Positions 23,510 through 34,525 of a stretch of DNA of 64,000 bases are shown piece by piece (the stretch's first letter is position 1; each line of letters starts with the position of its first letter). The notes under the pieces are model-generated. The model was not told where the DNA came from and did no database searches. It saw only the letters and a list, made by a program, of their open reading frames with translations. The translations under genes and the position numbers were made by a program. This DNA is from Toxonevra muliebris (taxonomy: Eukaryota > Arthropoda > Insecta > Diptera > Pallopteridae). The stretch is from NCBI GenBank assembly GCA_963691655.1, contig OY829329.1, forward strand, positions 23,487,883 to 23,551,882, given 5' to 3'.

Positions 23510-23517
23510 CTGTGCAG

Positions 23518-24886
23518 GGAAATTGTTCAATTTGTTATCTTGGCTACGATTCGAACTTTCGAATTAGTTAGCAGTGTCTACCAAAGAAAGAACACACGGT
23601 TTATGTTTTTGATTCTACTATACTTGAAATTGCCTAGCTAACGGGCATACAAATATTTGCAATCAGACTGTATACCTCACACTCTCTACTTTTCTTCCCC
23701 ATTTTCTTCCAACATTCACGCTGCACAAATAAATAACGTGAAGTGAGGGCGTTGACAACGATTGCAATGCGGCTGCTGCTGCTGTTGTTGTTGTTGTTGT
23801 TGATGCATTACTTGAAGGGGAAATAAAACATGAACAAACAATACCCATTACCACTTGAAACACTTGAACATGGACGTGTATATTTGCAAAATAGTATAAA
23901 AAGAAATAAAATTTCTTGGATCAGCATTTGTCATGGAACATGAACAACAGTCAGCCGTTTTCATGTTTGTTTGTATGTGTGTGTGTGTGTGTATATGTAT
24001 GTGCAATGCTTACTCGCCGCAATGCTTAAGCTTTATATTATAACTTGTATTGGAATTGCCTTCCGGGTGTTGATGAAGATATCTTCGTATCATTTATGTA
24101 TGCATGTTTGTATGTGTGTGAGTGGTGTTTGCTGGCATTTAGGGGTACCTACAAGTCTAGCTTTTCGTGCCTTTATTCTCAACTTTTCCTTCTTTTAAAA
24201 TTTTCAATACACTTGAGTGATTTTTACTCTCTTTTTCTTTGCCATAGTGATTTTATTTTAGCATACATAGGTAGCTCTTCATATCCCAACCTACTTTTTC
24301 TTCTTCTTCCGCTTGTGAGTGAATGAGTGACGGACTGATTGACGACGGCTCTTTCAATGTGGTATCAGTCAGAGTTAATCAGTGGTATTTTACCGCATTG
24401 CGGCTTAGAAAAATGTAAAAATGTTTAGATTTTCCTCTCCCTCTTACATTGTTGCTACTTATATATTTTTCTTCGTTTTTCTTGAATTTTTTTTTGTTAA
24501 TATAGTTGCTACTTTTATTGCTATTTTCATTAACATCGTCGGTGCGTGTGCATTCAATGGAACAATGAATTTTATTTGTCGCATGCGAGTTTTTGTTTTT
24601 TGTTTTCTTTGCTTTGCTAGCTTGCAAAAACTAAATAGCTCTTTTTTTGTTTTTGTTTTTTTTTGTATGGCGGTTGTATTAAATTAAATATTGATTAAGA
24701 TATTAGCAAAGTAATTTAAGATTTTAGTTATAAATAATAGAAATTTTTCTCATTAATTGTATATTTTATGAATTAACAGTTCAATGAATAAATTACTTTT
24801 TGAAATAGAACATCGAATTCTCACGTGGTAAGAAATACATCAATGACTGAAATATTTTATAACGAGAAAAAAAAAATAATGCAACC
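23518..24886. other. Non-coding stretch with microsatellites
   Basis: It contains (ctg)n/(ttg)n at about 23771-23802 and (tg)n at about 23966-23993. Overlapping open frames of 66-93 codons on both strands follow the low-complexity composition and look like chance. No exon signals were supported. Confidence 0.45.
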
Positions 24887-24889
24887 GTG

Positions 24890-25752
24890 AATTGGAGTGG
24901 CATAAAAACTTATCAAAGGAGATACCAGAAAAACCAGAGAAAGAGGGAAATATACAAAGTCCAAAAAGTTCCAGACAGGAATGCTGCAAAAAATTTAGAC
25001 GCCAAAAGTAGGGCTCGGAAATTAAAATCGAATTTCATACAAAAATATTCATGTTGGATAAAGGACGACGAAACGTATGTACTGGCAGATTTTACGCAGC
25101 TTCCGGATCAAAATTTTTATGTTGCTGATGCTCGAGGAAATGTCGAAGAACAATTTAGAATCCCAAAAAATTCCTGGTATGGCAAGCTATATGCAGTTGC
25201 GGCAAAAGAAGCAAGTCATTTGTTACAGTGGGCTCTATAAATACCGAAATATACATCAAAGAATGTTTGAAAAAAAGACTTCTTCCTTTCATAAGAGAGC
25301 ACAATGTGTCCACATATTTTTGGCCCGATTTGGCATCATGTCACTACGGCAAGAAAGCTCTGGAGTGGTACCAAAGTAATAACATAGTTTTTGTACCAAG
25401 AGAGGCCAACCCTCCAAATTGTCCGGAGCTAAGACCAGTGGAGAGATATTGGGCTCCTGTGAAAAGAAACTTGAAAAGCACAAAAAAGGTGTCCCAAAAT
25501 ATCGAAGATTTTAAAAGGAGATGGACAAACTGTTCTAAAAAGATGTCTGAAACAACTATCGAATCTCCAATGGAAGGCTTACCAAAAAAGATCCACGAAT
25601 TCACAAATAGTGGTTAGAACTATAAAAGTTAAATTTTTCTGTAATTTTATCAATATTATCTATTAAATAACAAACAAAAATCAAAACTCTAAGATCAATC
25701 GTTTAAAAGTTATTGAATTTTATATATGTTACGATTTTTTCGATCTCACTAT
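24890..25752 (+). mobile_element. Tc1/mariner DD37E-type element, 5'-truncated, nearly intact transposase C-terminus
   Basis: Closely matches the complete copy at 32541-33715 (inverse). The 3' end (about 25680-25752) carries the family terminus with cgatctcact; the 5' TIR and HTH region are absent. Transposase: WIKDDETYVLADF (first Asp), a one-base shift near 25185, then FWPDLASCHYG (second Asp) and PELRPVERYW (Glu third). I count 37 residues between the second Asp and the Glu, which fits the DD37E group known from mosquitoes. The frameshift makes it inactive. Confidence 0.85.
24990..25616 (+). pseudogene. DD37E-type transposase pseudogene
   Basis: The open frames 24887-25240 and 25228-25617 are two parts of one transposase. 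The part before about 24990 does not match the sister copy well. The catalytic triad is visible in full: Asp in KDDETY, Asp in WPDLAS and Glu in PVERYW. The sister copy at 33 kb lacks the last block, so this copy preserves it. The C-terminus reads IEDFKRRWTNCSKKMSE. Confidence 0.8.
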
Positions 25753-27969
25753 TTAGAAAATTTGCTGTAGATTAGCCAGCGTAACCTGGGTTAGTTAACT
25801 ACTAAACTTTCAATGTAAAAGGCATGGTTTCCTAAACTCATTGGATTAAGGGGTTGCTGTCATGAGGCCCTCTTGTCAAGGTTAAAATTTATTTCTATGT
25901 CAAACCTTTTTTTTAATATCACACATTTCTACATTAACCTAACTTAAGTCAATTAATTTTTAATTACCTTAGTTAGGTATAAAACTATTGCTCTATAGCA
26001 AGATATGTTGGCTAAATAAAATTTTGTTGGTTTCTGCTTAAAATTAGCAATAAATTTTTCATATTATGTCATGACATCCTTTTCGCTTTTTCTATCTCTG
26101 ACCTATTTTATCAATATTTAAGCTCATTAAGAGCAATTTACCAACAATATTATATAATTTTCTGCGCTTACTAAGTAATAAGCTTTTAACCGTGCTTTGC
26201 TCACATATAAAATTCTATTTCCTATTTCCCTTTTTGTTTTTTTTTTCTGCTTGGTTTTACCAAATTTCAGCGTAATGAACTAACAGATATGAGGTTATGA
26301 GCAAAGTTAACGTTAAAACAGAACATACATACCTACACGGATGTCGTTGCATATGTGTGTGTGTGAAACTTTTGACATTTGATAAATGCCACAAACCATT
26401 TTTGTTTTTTTTTTTTTTTGCATTCTGCTGCTGCTACATAACTGGATATGGCTGGATGGTTATGCATTAATGAATGGTTGATTGTGTTCCATGCATCAAC
26501 CAATGCATGCCACCAGCCACATGCATTTCAATTGAATTTTTTTAATTTTTTTGTTTTTTTTAATTAACAGCTAAAATTATTACAGCAAATTGAAAATTAC
26601 AATAGTGGGGGTTTATCACTATCAAATTGCTTATTTAATGATGTTCAATTGCATTCCTTAATTGTAATTTTTATTTTTAGTTTATTTGTGTTTATACAAT
26701 TATAAAATGTTAGACATTTTCATTTGATATGGAAATTTTTTTAAATTAAAAACTAATAATACTTTATTTTTATTTTCTTACAGGTAAATATCGAGTTGAT
26801 TAACTTTGTTGTTCGTGTATTAAAAATGTATGTATATTTTATTTTCGAAAATTAAAAAATATTTGTAATATCGACAGATTTTGAAGCTGAAGAAGTTGAA
26901 GAAAGTATCTCTTCTCTCATTTTTATATCCAAGAAAAAGTTCAATTCTAGAAGTTACTTACATTTTTTTTTTTTTTTTTTTGGTTTAGGAAACAGGTAAG
27001 TAATAATAAATATTCCTAGATTGGCTTAAAGACCAAAACTTTCCAGTAGTCAAGAAAAGATTTTAAAGCCTTTCCATTCCAGTCGATTAATTCACATCAC
27101 TAGTAGATCGAAGCGAGCCGTGGAGGGGGACAATTCCTCTGCAAACGAAAATATCACAGTCATTGTTGTTAGTTTTTTAAAAGTCTCATGGTTTTAAGAG
27201 TCAGATCAAAACTTGACCCAGAAAGCAAAAAAAAAAAAAGTAAAAAAAAATAAATTTCTTTATTTTTGTCCTGAATTAAAAAAGGAATAAAAATATCTCA
27301 AATGACTGCACAGTTTCTTAGGTCTTGAGAAGTGTATCATTCATCGATCGGTTTTCCAGCAGTTAAGAAAATATTTTATAGCCTTTCTCTAATAACAAGT
27401 TACTTCAAATCAGTCAAAAATACCTAAAACCTGCTAGTGCTCTAAATTATGATAGTTTTTGCGGAATTAATTACCTTTTGAAAGTACGAAGGAACCAATA
27501 ACCTCCGGATACGATAGTGTTCTAAATTGCACAGGGCTGCGAAATTACGCATCTTTAAGATGATCAGTGGATATCTATATTTGTGCTCTGAATCCGAAAT
27601 GAAATGCAAAATTTTTGAAGTGAAACTTCTTTTCTCTTGTCCTAGAGTAAAACCAACCGGATGTGACGTCGCGCGTAAGTTTGCAATGCGACATAATTTT
27701 GTCGAGCAATGTGCATGAGGGGCTAAATATCAATATACCGTAACTGAATTCACGAGCAAACTATAAAATAAACGATTCATAAATAGTTTTAATTCAATAT
27801 AACATATTAATTACACACACACACGCCTATGGCAGAAAGAACAATGTGTAGCGTCGCCATCTTAAAGTTTATGACAGTTATACATTTCACATACAGATGC
27901 GCAAATGTCCAAGGAATTACATGAAGATGTCGCACACAAAAAGTGTTCGCTACAATTGTCATCGACATT
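25753..27969. other. Non-coding stretch with a decayed duplication
   Basis: AT-rich. Two similar patches lie about 310 bp apart (27041-27075 and 27350-27385, both ttccagyagt.aagaaaa.attttaaagccttt in outline), suggesting an old duplication or two copies of a repeat. No gene is supported; the 63-codon frame at 27527 has no recognised feature. Confidence 0.4.
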
Positions 27970-28625
27970 CAGCGATGCCAACTTGCGGGGAATTTTACTT
28001 AGTGCGGGGAATCGGGAAATGAGCTGTTTTTTTGCGGGCAATTTGAAACCGTGCAGCTTTCAATATTAAAATACCTCAAACAGTCTGTAGAATATTTTTT
28101 GCCAAATTTTATATTCCTAAATACAATTCTGGCACATTCGCAACCAACACCATAAAAACATTGCTTTATGCAACACAGTTTACGGTTAGTATTCAGACAG
28201 TCCAACGTGATCGCGCAGTGCCTCGGTTTCTCTTTCAGCCATCCAGAAAGGCTTAACTGTGCCTTTGTTCAGCACCTTCTAATTAATAACTGTTAGTTCT
28301 TGGTGGATGTAACCTATAAACTTGCAAATTATGGTCAGCTTTTATAAAGAAGAAGAAGTATATTTTATATGTTTAAAACCGATAGCCAAAACTTGGCGTG
28401 CACGATAACTGACATTTAAATATGTTATTCTACACAGCAATGGCCCCAGGATATAAGTTTGGTTAATAAAGAAAGGGTATTTTTCGTTTATATAAAATGT
28501 TTATATGAAAAGTGCGTATCGTACTGTTATGATATGAAATTATACCGGTGCGGGGAATTTGGTCGAAAATCGGGGAATTTCGCAAGAGTTATTGGGGAGA
28601 AAGAAAAAATGAGTTGGCATCTCTG
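27970..28625. mobile_element. hAT-type MITE with exact 8-bp target duplication
   Basis: Termini cagcgatgccaact (27970) and agttggcatctctg (ending 28625) are inverted repeats with one mismatch over 14 bp. An exact direct repeat tcgacatt flanks them (27962-27969 and 28626-28633). gcgggga motifs recur inside both ends. The 68-codon and 79-codon open frames inside show no transposase motif. It is 656 bp. Confidence 0.9.
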
Positions 28626-28682
28626 TCGACATTACCGGTACAGAGTTGCAACTTTTGTTCTAGCATTAATCCCAAAAAAAAA

Positions 28683-28793
28683 TTCTTGTGAACTGTGAAC
28701 TAAACGAAACACAAGCCAATGAAGTAAAAAAATTAGCGATTGGAAAATTTCATTTGCTTGTTATTTGCTTGTGTTACGTTTAGTTCACAAGAA
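28683..28793. repeat. 111-bp palindromic element
   Basis: The right arm 28767-28791 and left arm 28685-28716 pair over 25 bp with one mismatch (gcttgtgtta, gtttagttcacaag). The left arm has an extra 7 bp, a tandem copy of tgtgaac. The loop is about 50 bp. It lies 58 bp after the hAT MITE. Confidence 0.75.
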
Positions 28794-29576
28794 GTTTCAC
28801 TTCTGCCTTGTACACAATTTCTATCTTGTCAGAATTACCGAATTTTCGAATTTTAACTAATAAATACAAAAATATCGGTTTTGGTAATTTTTTTCCGCTT
28901 ATAAAATCAACTTTCTACAATAATACTAATTTCTTCAGAAACAGGTGATTTTTTTTTTCGACCCAGCAATTTTACAAATTCTAACCTATAAATTGTATAT
29001 TGAAGTCTTAACTCATTTTGCCATGATTTAATTTTCAAAACACAATTTACATATGTTTTCAATAAGAGATTTTAGTAAATAGAAAAAAAAATTGTTTTTG
29101 AATTTTAGAGGGTGTTTGTTTGTTGCCCATGATGTGGTAATAAGTATTCCTTGGCATCAAATGTACTTATAAATTAAAGACAGCGAAAAGTGGAAAATAA
29201 GCATTTTTGTTGAATTTTGCCTATTTCTTCAAATGTTTTCTTTACAAAAGTTTGGTCAGCTGTAATTTCTTAAAAATATATATGGACCTATGAAGTTAAA
29301 ATGTCTACTTCAAATTTTTTACTTTATCTAAGTATGTATGTGAATTTCTCATTTCAAATGCAAAATAATTAATTTTACTATTTTTTGCTGATTTTCAAAA
29401 CCACCTTCCTGGTCTTTAAGACAGGTGAAATACTATACAATATTTGTAAAATATCTAAATGCAATTTTAAAGTCAATATATATTTCACATCTAACTTCCC
29501 TTTAAAGTTTCTTCACATTGATTTAATTCAAGTGTAAATTTTAGCTTTTATATTGCATTTTCTCTGAGTGTATACC
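28794..29576. other. Non-coding stretch
   Basis: AT-rich with no supported feature. Confidence 0.4.
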
Positions 29577-30215
29577 GACGGAGCTCTAGTCGGGAAATGA
29601 ATTCCCGAAAGAAATTACATTCCTAATTCCGACGAATTCGAAGATGGCGTTGCCAACTATCAGAAGAAAGTACGAATGAAAAAATAAGCCATTTTGTGTC
29701 AACAGTAAAAATGAAAATTATTGAAAATTTTAAAAAAATATAAAAATTAATCGAAAAAAGTGTTTTTTTGTGCAATAAGCTATAAAAAAAATGGATTGCA
29801 TATCAGCAACGGTATTTTTAGTAGAAGAAGAGACAGAGCAGGAGCCGGTTGTCCATATTACTTCTCTTAGTGAAGAATTCAAAGACGCATTCAAGTACGT
29901 ATTGAATGTAGTAGAGGATGAACTTGGGCCAAATCGAAAGCAGGGAGTTACAGCTTTGTGATGCGCTGTGGGTGTTTTGCGATCTGTGGAGTCAGAAGGT
30001 GGATATCAGCATGTTGTTGGAAAAGATCCACAAGTTAGAATGGCACAGTCAAGTCACAGTCGTAAGCAATGAAATAGAGCTTGAATATTTTGGAAGCAAA
30101 GCGTTGTGCAAAGAGGATAAAGGTGGATATGAGTAATGAAAAACAAGGGAGGTTGAAATAGAGTTCTATGGAAGAATTCACGTAAAAATAATTCCGCCGA
30201 TAGAAGAGAAATTTA
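29577..30215 (+). pseudogene. PIF/Harbinger transposase remnant (HARBI1-like N-terminus)
   Basis: An ATG at 29791 opens 56 codons (MDCISATVFLVEEE at the start) that stop at 29961 with VTAL. Just beyond, the frame starting at 30001 reads GYQHVVGKDPQVRMAQSSHS. This fits the conserved block of Harbinger/HARBI1 transposases, a Tyr-Gln, Val-Gly and Ser-Gln-Ser helix ahead of the DDE domain. The 5' flank and first codons recur at 42030-42275, which confirms a repeat family. The DDE residues are absent and the right part is lost where a MITE begins at 30216. Confidence 0.65.
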
Positions 30216-30706
30216 GCACTGTGCACCAATCAAAAACGGACTGGCGATTTGTCACATGTAGTGTTGAGTAATTTAGGGTCGCTGAGCTCAACCGAAATTT
30301 GAATTTGCTGTGCTATTTTTCGAAGAATAAGTGGGTAGAGTGTGTTTTGATGTTATAGGACCCCCCATTGATAAGCAAACTTTTTCCCAAACACACTAAA
30401 ATACTTTTATCATTCATTTGGCCTGTTGGGGTATAGAGCTTAGATGGAGGAATCTTGTGCTCACAAAAGATGTGCTTCTTTTTCTACCAAACAACTTTTC
30501 TTTAGATACCAAAAACGATAAAACATAAATTAAGAATGTCCTGGTATAGGCTTTATTAAAATCATGATTTCATGTACCGTTATCTCAAAAACCTGAGGTG
30601 ATGGAGCAAAATAGTCTTCAGATTCGAGCACAGCGACCCCAAATTACTAAAGACTGCATGTCAAATCGCCAGTCCGATTGGAAAAAACCATTTTTGTGAC
30701 ACAGTG
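30216..30706. mobile_element. MITE with about 65-bp inverted repeats
   Basis: The subterminal arms 30239-30295 and 30615-30675 match inversely with small gaps (ggactggcgatttg, agtaattt, gggtcgct). The outer ends read cactgtg and its inverse cacagtg, with TA outside both (30214-30215 and 30707-30708), as in Tc1/mariner-type MITEs. It lies directly in or next to the Harbinger remnant. It is non-coding, 491 bp. Confidence 0.7.
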
Positions 30707-30708
30707 TA

Positions 30709-32187
30709 ATTAATTTTCCTTACATCTTGGTCTGATTCGAAAAATAACACAATATTTTTAAAAAGTTTTTTTCCTGTTAATCTATATTTTCCTTCTGCTC
30801 CCGACATACTTCAGCAGTCGTACAAAATCATCAAAAAAACGTTCCGATTCATTCCAAATTAGTGATGCCAATCTCTCGAATTTCGAAATATCGTTGCTAC
30901 GACGGATCTTACGGTTTTCCGCTTTCTAACGGAATTACTTGTGAATTTCATTTTGCTTTACAATCTGACGGTTAGCTGTTTTTGGCGCCAAGTTTCGGCA
31001 ACACTAGTTCTATTGCCCATATTGAGAGTTTTTTCTCTCTCTCAATGGGAATTAAATCATTTAAAACATATGCAGCGTTGAGTATTTTTTCGTTGCCAAA
31101 ATTAGCAAATATCAATATAAATTGAACAAATTATACTTTAGACTGTTCGATTGACTTTCGCAAAACTATTAAGCTTACAAATAATTGCACGTAGTGCCTT
31201 TTATGATGTGCACAATTTCTCATTTTCTTCTCTTGTCTTATTATAACATACAACATTTTTTCAACACTGCTTTTGTTTTTTTTTTTTTGCTTTACTACTG
31301 CGCGACTTTTAACCACTAACATTAAAATAAATTAAAGAGAAAATCCTACGCAAAATCTTCTATTTGTCACATAAATAGTTTTCAAAAACGAAGAAGAAAA
31401 GGCTGCTGTTGGTTGGTGCTGCTATTTTTAAATGTTGATGTTTGTTATTTTAAAAATGTACATACATATGTATGTATGTCATCTATCCATCTACATTTTC
31501 AACTATAAATCCCTAGATTACGTATAGCAAACAATTTTGCATGACCTAAAAATCTTTTTGGTATTATTTATTTATTTTACTAAAATATTGATTTTTGCGT
31601 TTTTGTTTTAAGCGTGGTAAAAATGTCAACATTCCAGTAACACATAAATACAGTAATTTTACTATGTCGACAAATTTTTCGCCTATAAATAAGTAAGTGA
31701 AGCTATTACAAAATTTTCCTATGAAAAAGTATTTTCATGTTTATATATCATTACAGTCATAGTATGAACTAAGTGAACTTTCATAAATGTCAAAATATGA
31801 ATGTCATAAGTGAATTGAATCGAAATACTTAGCAATAGCCGATCAAATATAATTGATTCTTAGCTAAATTATATAGAGCTATGGATAAAGTGCAAATGTA
31901 AGCATTTTTTTTAAAATAGTTTCATACATACTCGTATTTTCTAATAAAAATAGTTAGTGGAAACACTGAACTTTGATAAATGTTAAAGTTCTACTGTATG
32001 CGGTAAATATATTTAGTACAGAATCCCACATAATTCATAAAATCTGAATCATTTTCTTCCAGAAAAAGTTTAGACTTTGAACTCGAAATCTCAAAAGTTT
32101 CGAAGAAAATGATTTTAATCCTTAGAATCGCTGTTGCATAGAGTGGATGGGAGTAAAATGATAAAAATATACGAATCAACCGAGAAC
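30709..32187. other. Non-coding stretch
   Basis: AT-rich. It holds a small hairpin at 31014-31050 (cccatattgagag / ctctcaatggg) and a (catatgta)-type run at about 31452-31472. No gene is supported. Confidence 0.4.
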
Positions 32188-32373
32188 TATACAACATGTG
32201 TGCACACTAAGTATGAGCAAACGTTAGCGACCCTCAATATACACTTTTCGCACAAGTTGCACGAGGTGAAAAATTAAAGAAAATCTAAATTTTCTGTGTG
32301 CACACTAAAAAATTGAGTATGTGCATCAGTTTCGCGTTTAACCGCACCAAATGTGCTCACATGTTGTATCGTC
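32188..32373. mobile_element. Short candidate MITE
   Basis: tacaacatgtgtgcac at about 32190 and gtgctcacatgttgta ending near 32370 are inverted repeats of about 16 bp with one mismatch. gtgtgcacac occurs twice inside (32196 and 32297). No clear target duplication. Confidence 0.4.
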
Positions 32374-32540
32374 TATTTTATAATTTGCCGAATTTCTCGA
32401 ATTTTAATGAGTATCACCTGGTTATCAAGTACAAGCCGATATTGAAACATTATCCATTCTGCTTCTCCTATTCTGATCTACTATTCTTGTACCAGTCATT
32501 TAATCATAAAGCCCAAGTTATTTATTTGAGTGCTTATGTA

Positions 32541-33715
32541 AGGAGTGAGATCAAAAAAATCTTAACATACATAAAATTCAAAGATTTTTAAACGGTTGAT
32601 CTTAGAGTTTTGATTTTTTTTTATTTGATTGATAATATTTTACAAATTACAGAAAAATATAACTTTTATAGTTCTAACCACTATTTATGAACTCGTGGAC
32701 CTTTTTTGGTAAGCCTTCCATTAGAGATTTGATAGTTGTTTCTGATACCTTTTTGGAACAGTTTGCCCATCTCCTTTTAAAATCTTCGATATTTTGGAAC
32801 ACCTTTTTTGTGCTCTTTAAGTTTCTTTTTACAAGTGCCCACTGGTCTTAGCTCCGGACAATTTGGAGGATTGACCTCTCTTGGTACAAAAACTATGTTA
32901 TTACTTTGGTACCACTCCAAAGCTTTCTTGCCGTAGTGACATGATGCCAAATCGGGCCAAAAATATGTGGACATATTGTGCTCTCTTATGAAAGGAAGAA
33001 GTCTTTTTTCAAACATTCTTTGATATATATTTCGGTATTTATAGAGCCCACTGTAACAAATGACTTGCTTCTTTTGCCGCAACTGCATATAGCTTGCCAT
33101 ACTAGGAATTTTTTAGGAAATTTTGTCTGCTTTTGGATTCTAAATTGTTCTTCGACATTTCCTCGAGTATCAGCAACATAAAAATTTTGACCCGGAAGCT
33201 GCGTAAAGTCTGCCAGTACATACGTTTCGTCGTCCATTATACAACATGCATTGGCTTTAACTTTTCGCACCAAATAGTCAGAGCACTGGGCTAACCGGGC
33301 AGCTTTTATACCAGATGTGTTTTGGAGATCTTTTCAATATGCTTTATATTTACTTGGCTTTCCCAATATTATGTGGTCCTTGTTTTCTTCCCGAACCAGG
33401 TTTCCTATCGATGGTCAAATTCTCCTGAAACTGTTTAATAACATTGGAAACAGTTTGACGGCAGACCTTCAATTCTTTGGCCAATTTTTTGTACGACCAA
33501 TTTGGATTTTTTTTGAAAATTTTTAATAATTTTAAGACGTACTTATTTTTCTTCACTCATTTTGATCAAACTCACAATAAATCAACATGTTTGTCATTAA
33601 AAATAGCAACTGACATATTTTTCAAAGATAACTAGATCAAAAAATTTTTTAAATTGTACACCCAAAAAAAATTATTAGGTAAAACGTGTGTTAAGATTTT
33701 TTCAATCTCACTCCT
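32541..33715 (-). mobile_element. Complete Tc1/mariner DD37E-type element with TIRs
   Basis: The ends aggagtgagatc (32541) and gatctcact-type ctcactcct (ending 33715) form inverted repeats of about 28 bp. They continue as aaaaaaatcttaaca, with TA outside both (32539-32540 and 33716-33717). The length is 1175 bp. The transposase lies on the minus strand. It is the best reference for the family also present at 24890-25752 and, more distantly, at 610-2072. Confidence 0.9.
32690..33562 (-). pseudogene. DD37E-type transposase pseudogene, HTH to C-terminus
   Basis: An ATG near 33562 gives MSEEK, and after a one-base shift the frame 33556-33350 reads as an HTH domain (WSYKKLAKELKVCRQTVSNV). The next frame, 33273-32986, has CIMDDETYVLADF with the first Asp and WQAICSCGK. 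The frame 33100-32777 has FWPDLASCHYG with the second Asp and NPPNCPELRPV. About 20 bases that encode ERYWAPV in the 25-kb copy are deleted here, removing the catalytic Glu. At least three frame changes are present, so it is inactive. Confidence 0.85.
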
Positions 33716-33964
33716 TATTAATGTCCCTTAGAAACTCTTTCCTTATTCAAAGCCAATAAAATTTAATCAATGAAGTTCAGAAGATTCTTTTTTCTATACT
33801 TTTATTTTTGATATTTTATTATTCAAGTCAGACATTGTCGTTTCTATGCTAAACATGATAAGTAAGAAATAGTGATAACGTTTCTATTTTTACTAAAAAA
33901 AACTCATATTCTTTCCTAGAAATATAATCTATTCTTATTTTATACTGCATAATGATAGCATTTA

Positions 33965-34327
33965 AACGGAAATAAAGCGCGTATTTTCTTTAAAAAAGTG
34001 CTAAATTTTTTTCTCAATACATTTAAACTTTTTCACTAATACACGTACACATTTGCTACATCTAGCCAATGAAAATTTCTTTGATTTCTCGAAGCAGTTT
34101 ACTTGAATGTGTATGTTGTAAAATGAAGTAAAAAATTACAATGTTTCGATTAAAATTTTGTTGGGATTATTCAGGAAATAGATTATTTAGTGGAGCATTT
34201 TAGCATTTAGTGTCTTTTAAATTGAAAAAATGCGCTAAAAACCCGCTGACCGCTAAATCACTCTTTTCCGCGTTTATTTTCAAAAAGCACTAAATTTAGC
34301 GGGAAAAGCGCTGAGTTGGCCACACTG
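33965..34327. mobile_element. hAT MITE, second copy, left-truncated
   Basis: The right end gttggccacactg (34315-34327) and about 130 bp before it (uncwrapped landmarks cttttccgcgttt, gcactaaattt, gcgggaaaagcgct) match the inverse of 1660-1800. The left part (33970-34090) matches the other end of copy 1, with about 115 bp extra in the middle (34110-34212). The left CAGTG terminus is not visible. It abuts a mariner fragment, into which it probably inserted. Confidence 0.75.
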
Positions 34328-34525
34328 CCGTCTGACTACCATTTGTTTTGGTCTCTGCAATGCTCTCTTGATGGAAAAAAATTGGCCGACAAAAGAGCCG
34401 CCGAAAATTACTTGGCCAAGTTTTTCGCCGATAAACCACAGAAGTTTTACACCGATGGAATCATGAAGCTACCGGAAAAATGGCAAAAGATCATACATAA
34501 TAATGGCCAATATGTACTTGATTAA
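34328..34525 (+). pseudogene. mariner transposase C-terminus
   Basis: The frame after the hAT MITE reads PSDYHLFWSLQCSLDGKKL, then MKLPEKWQKIIHNNGQYVLD and a stop at 34525. This is the third-Asp block and C-terminus of a mariner transposase; the upstream part is missing. The conserved SPDLA residues expected just before PSDYHLF are cut away at the MITE junction. It is not a gene of its own. Confidence 0.8.

Noticed and set aside
30860..31006. Another hAT MITE (tagtgatgcc ... ggcaacacta)
   Set aside because: End similarity is only about 10 bp with mismatches and the flanks do not form an 8-bp duplication.
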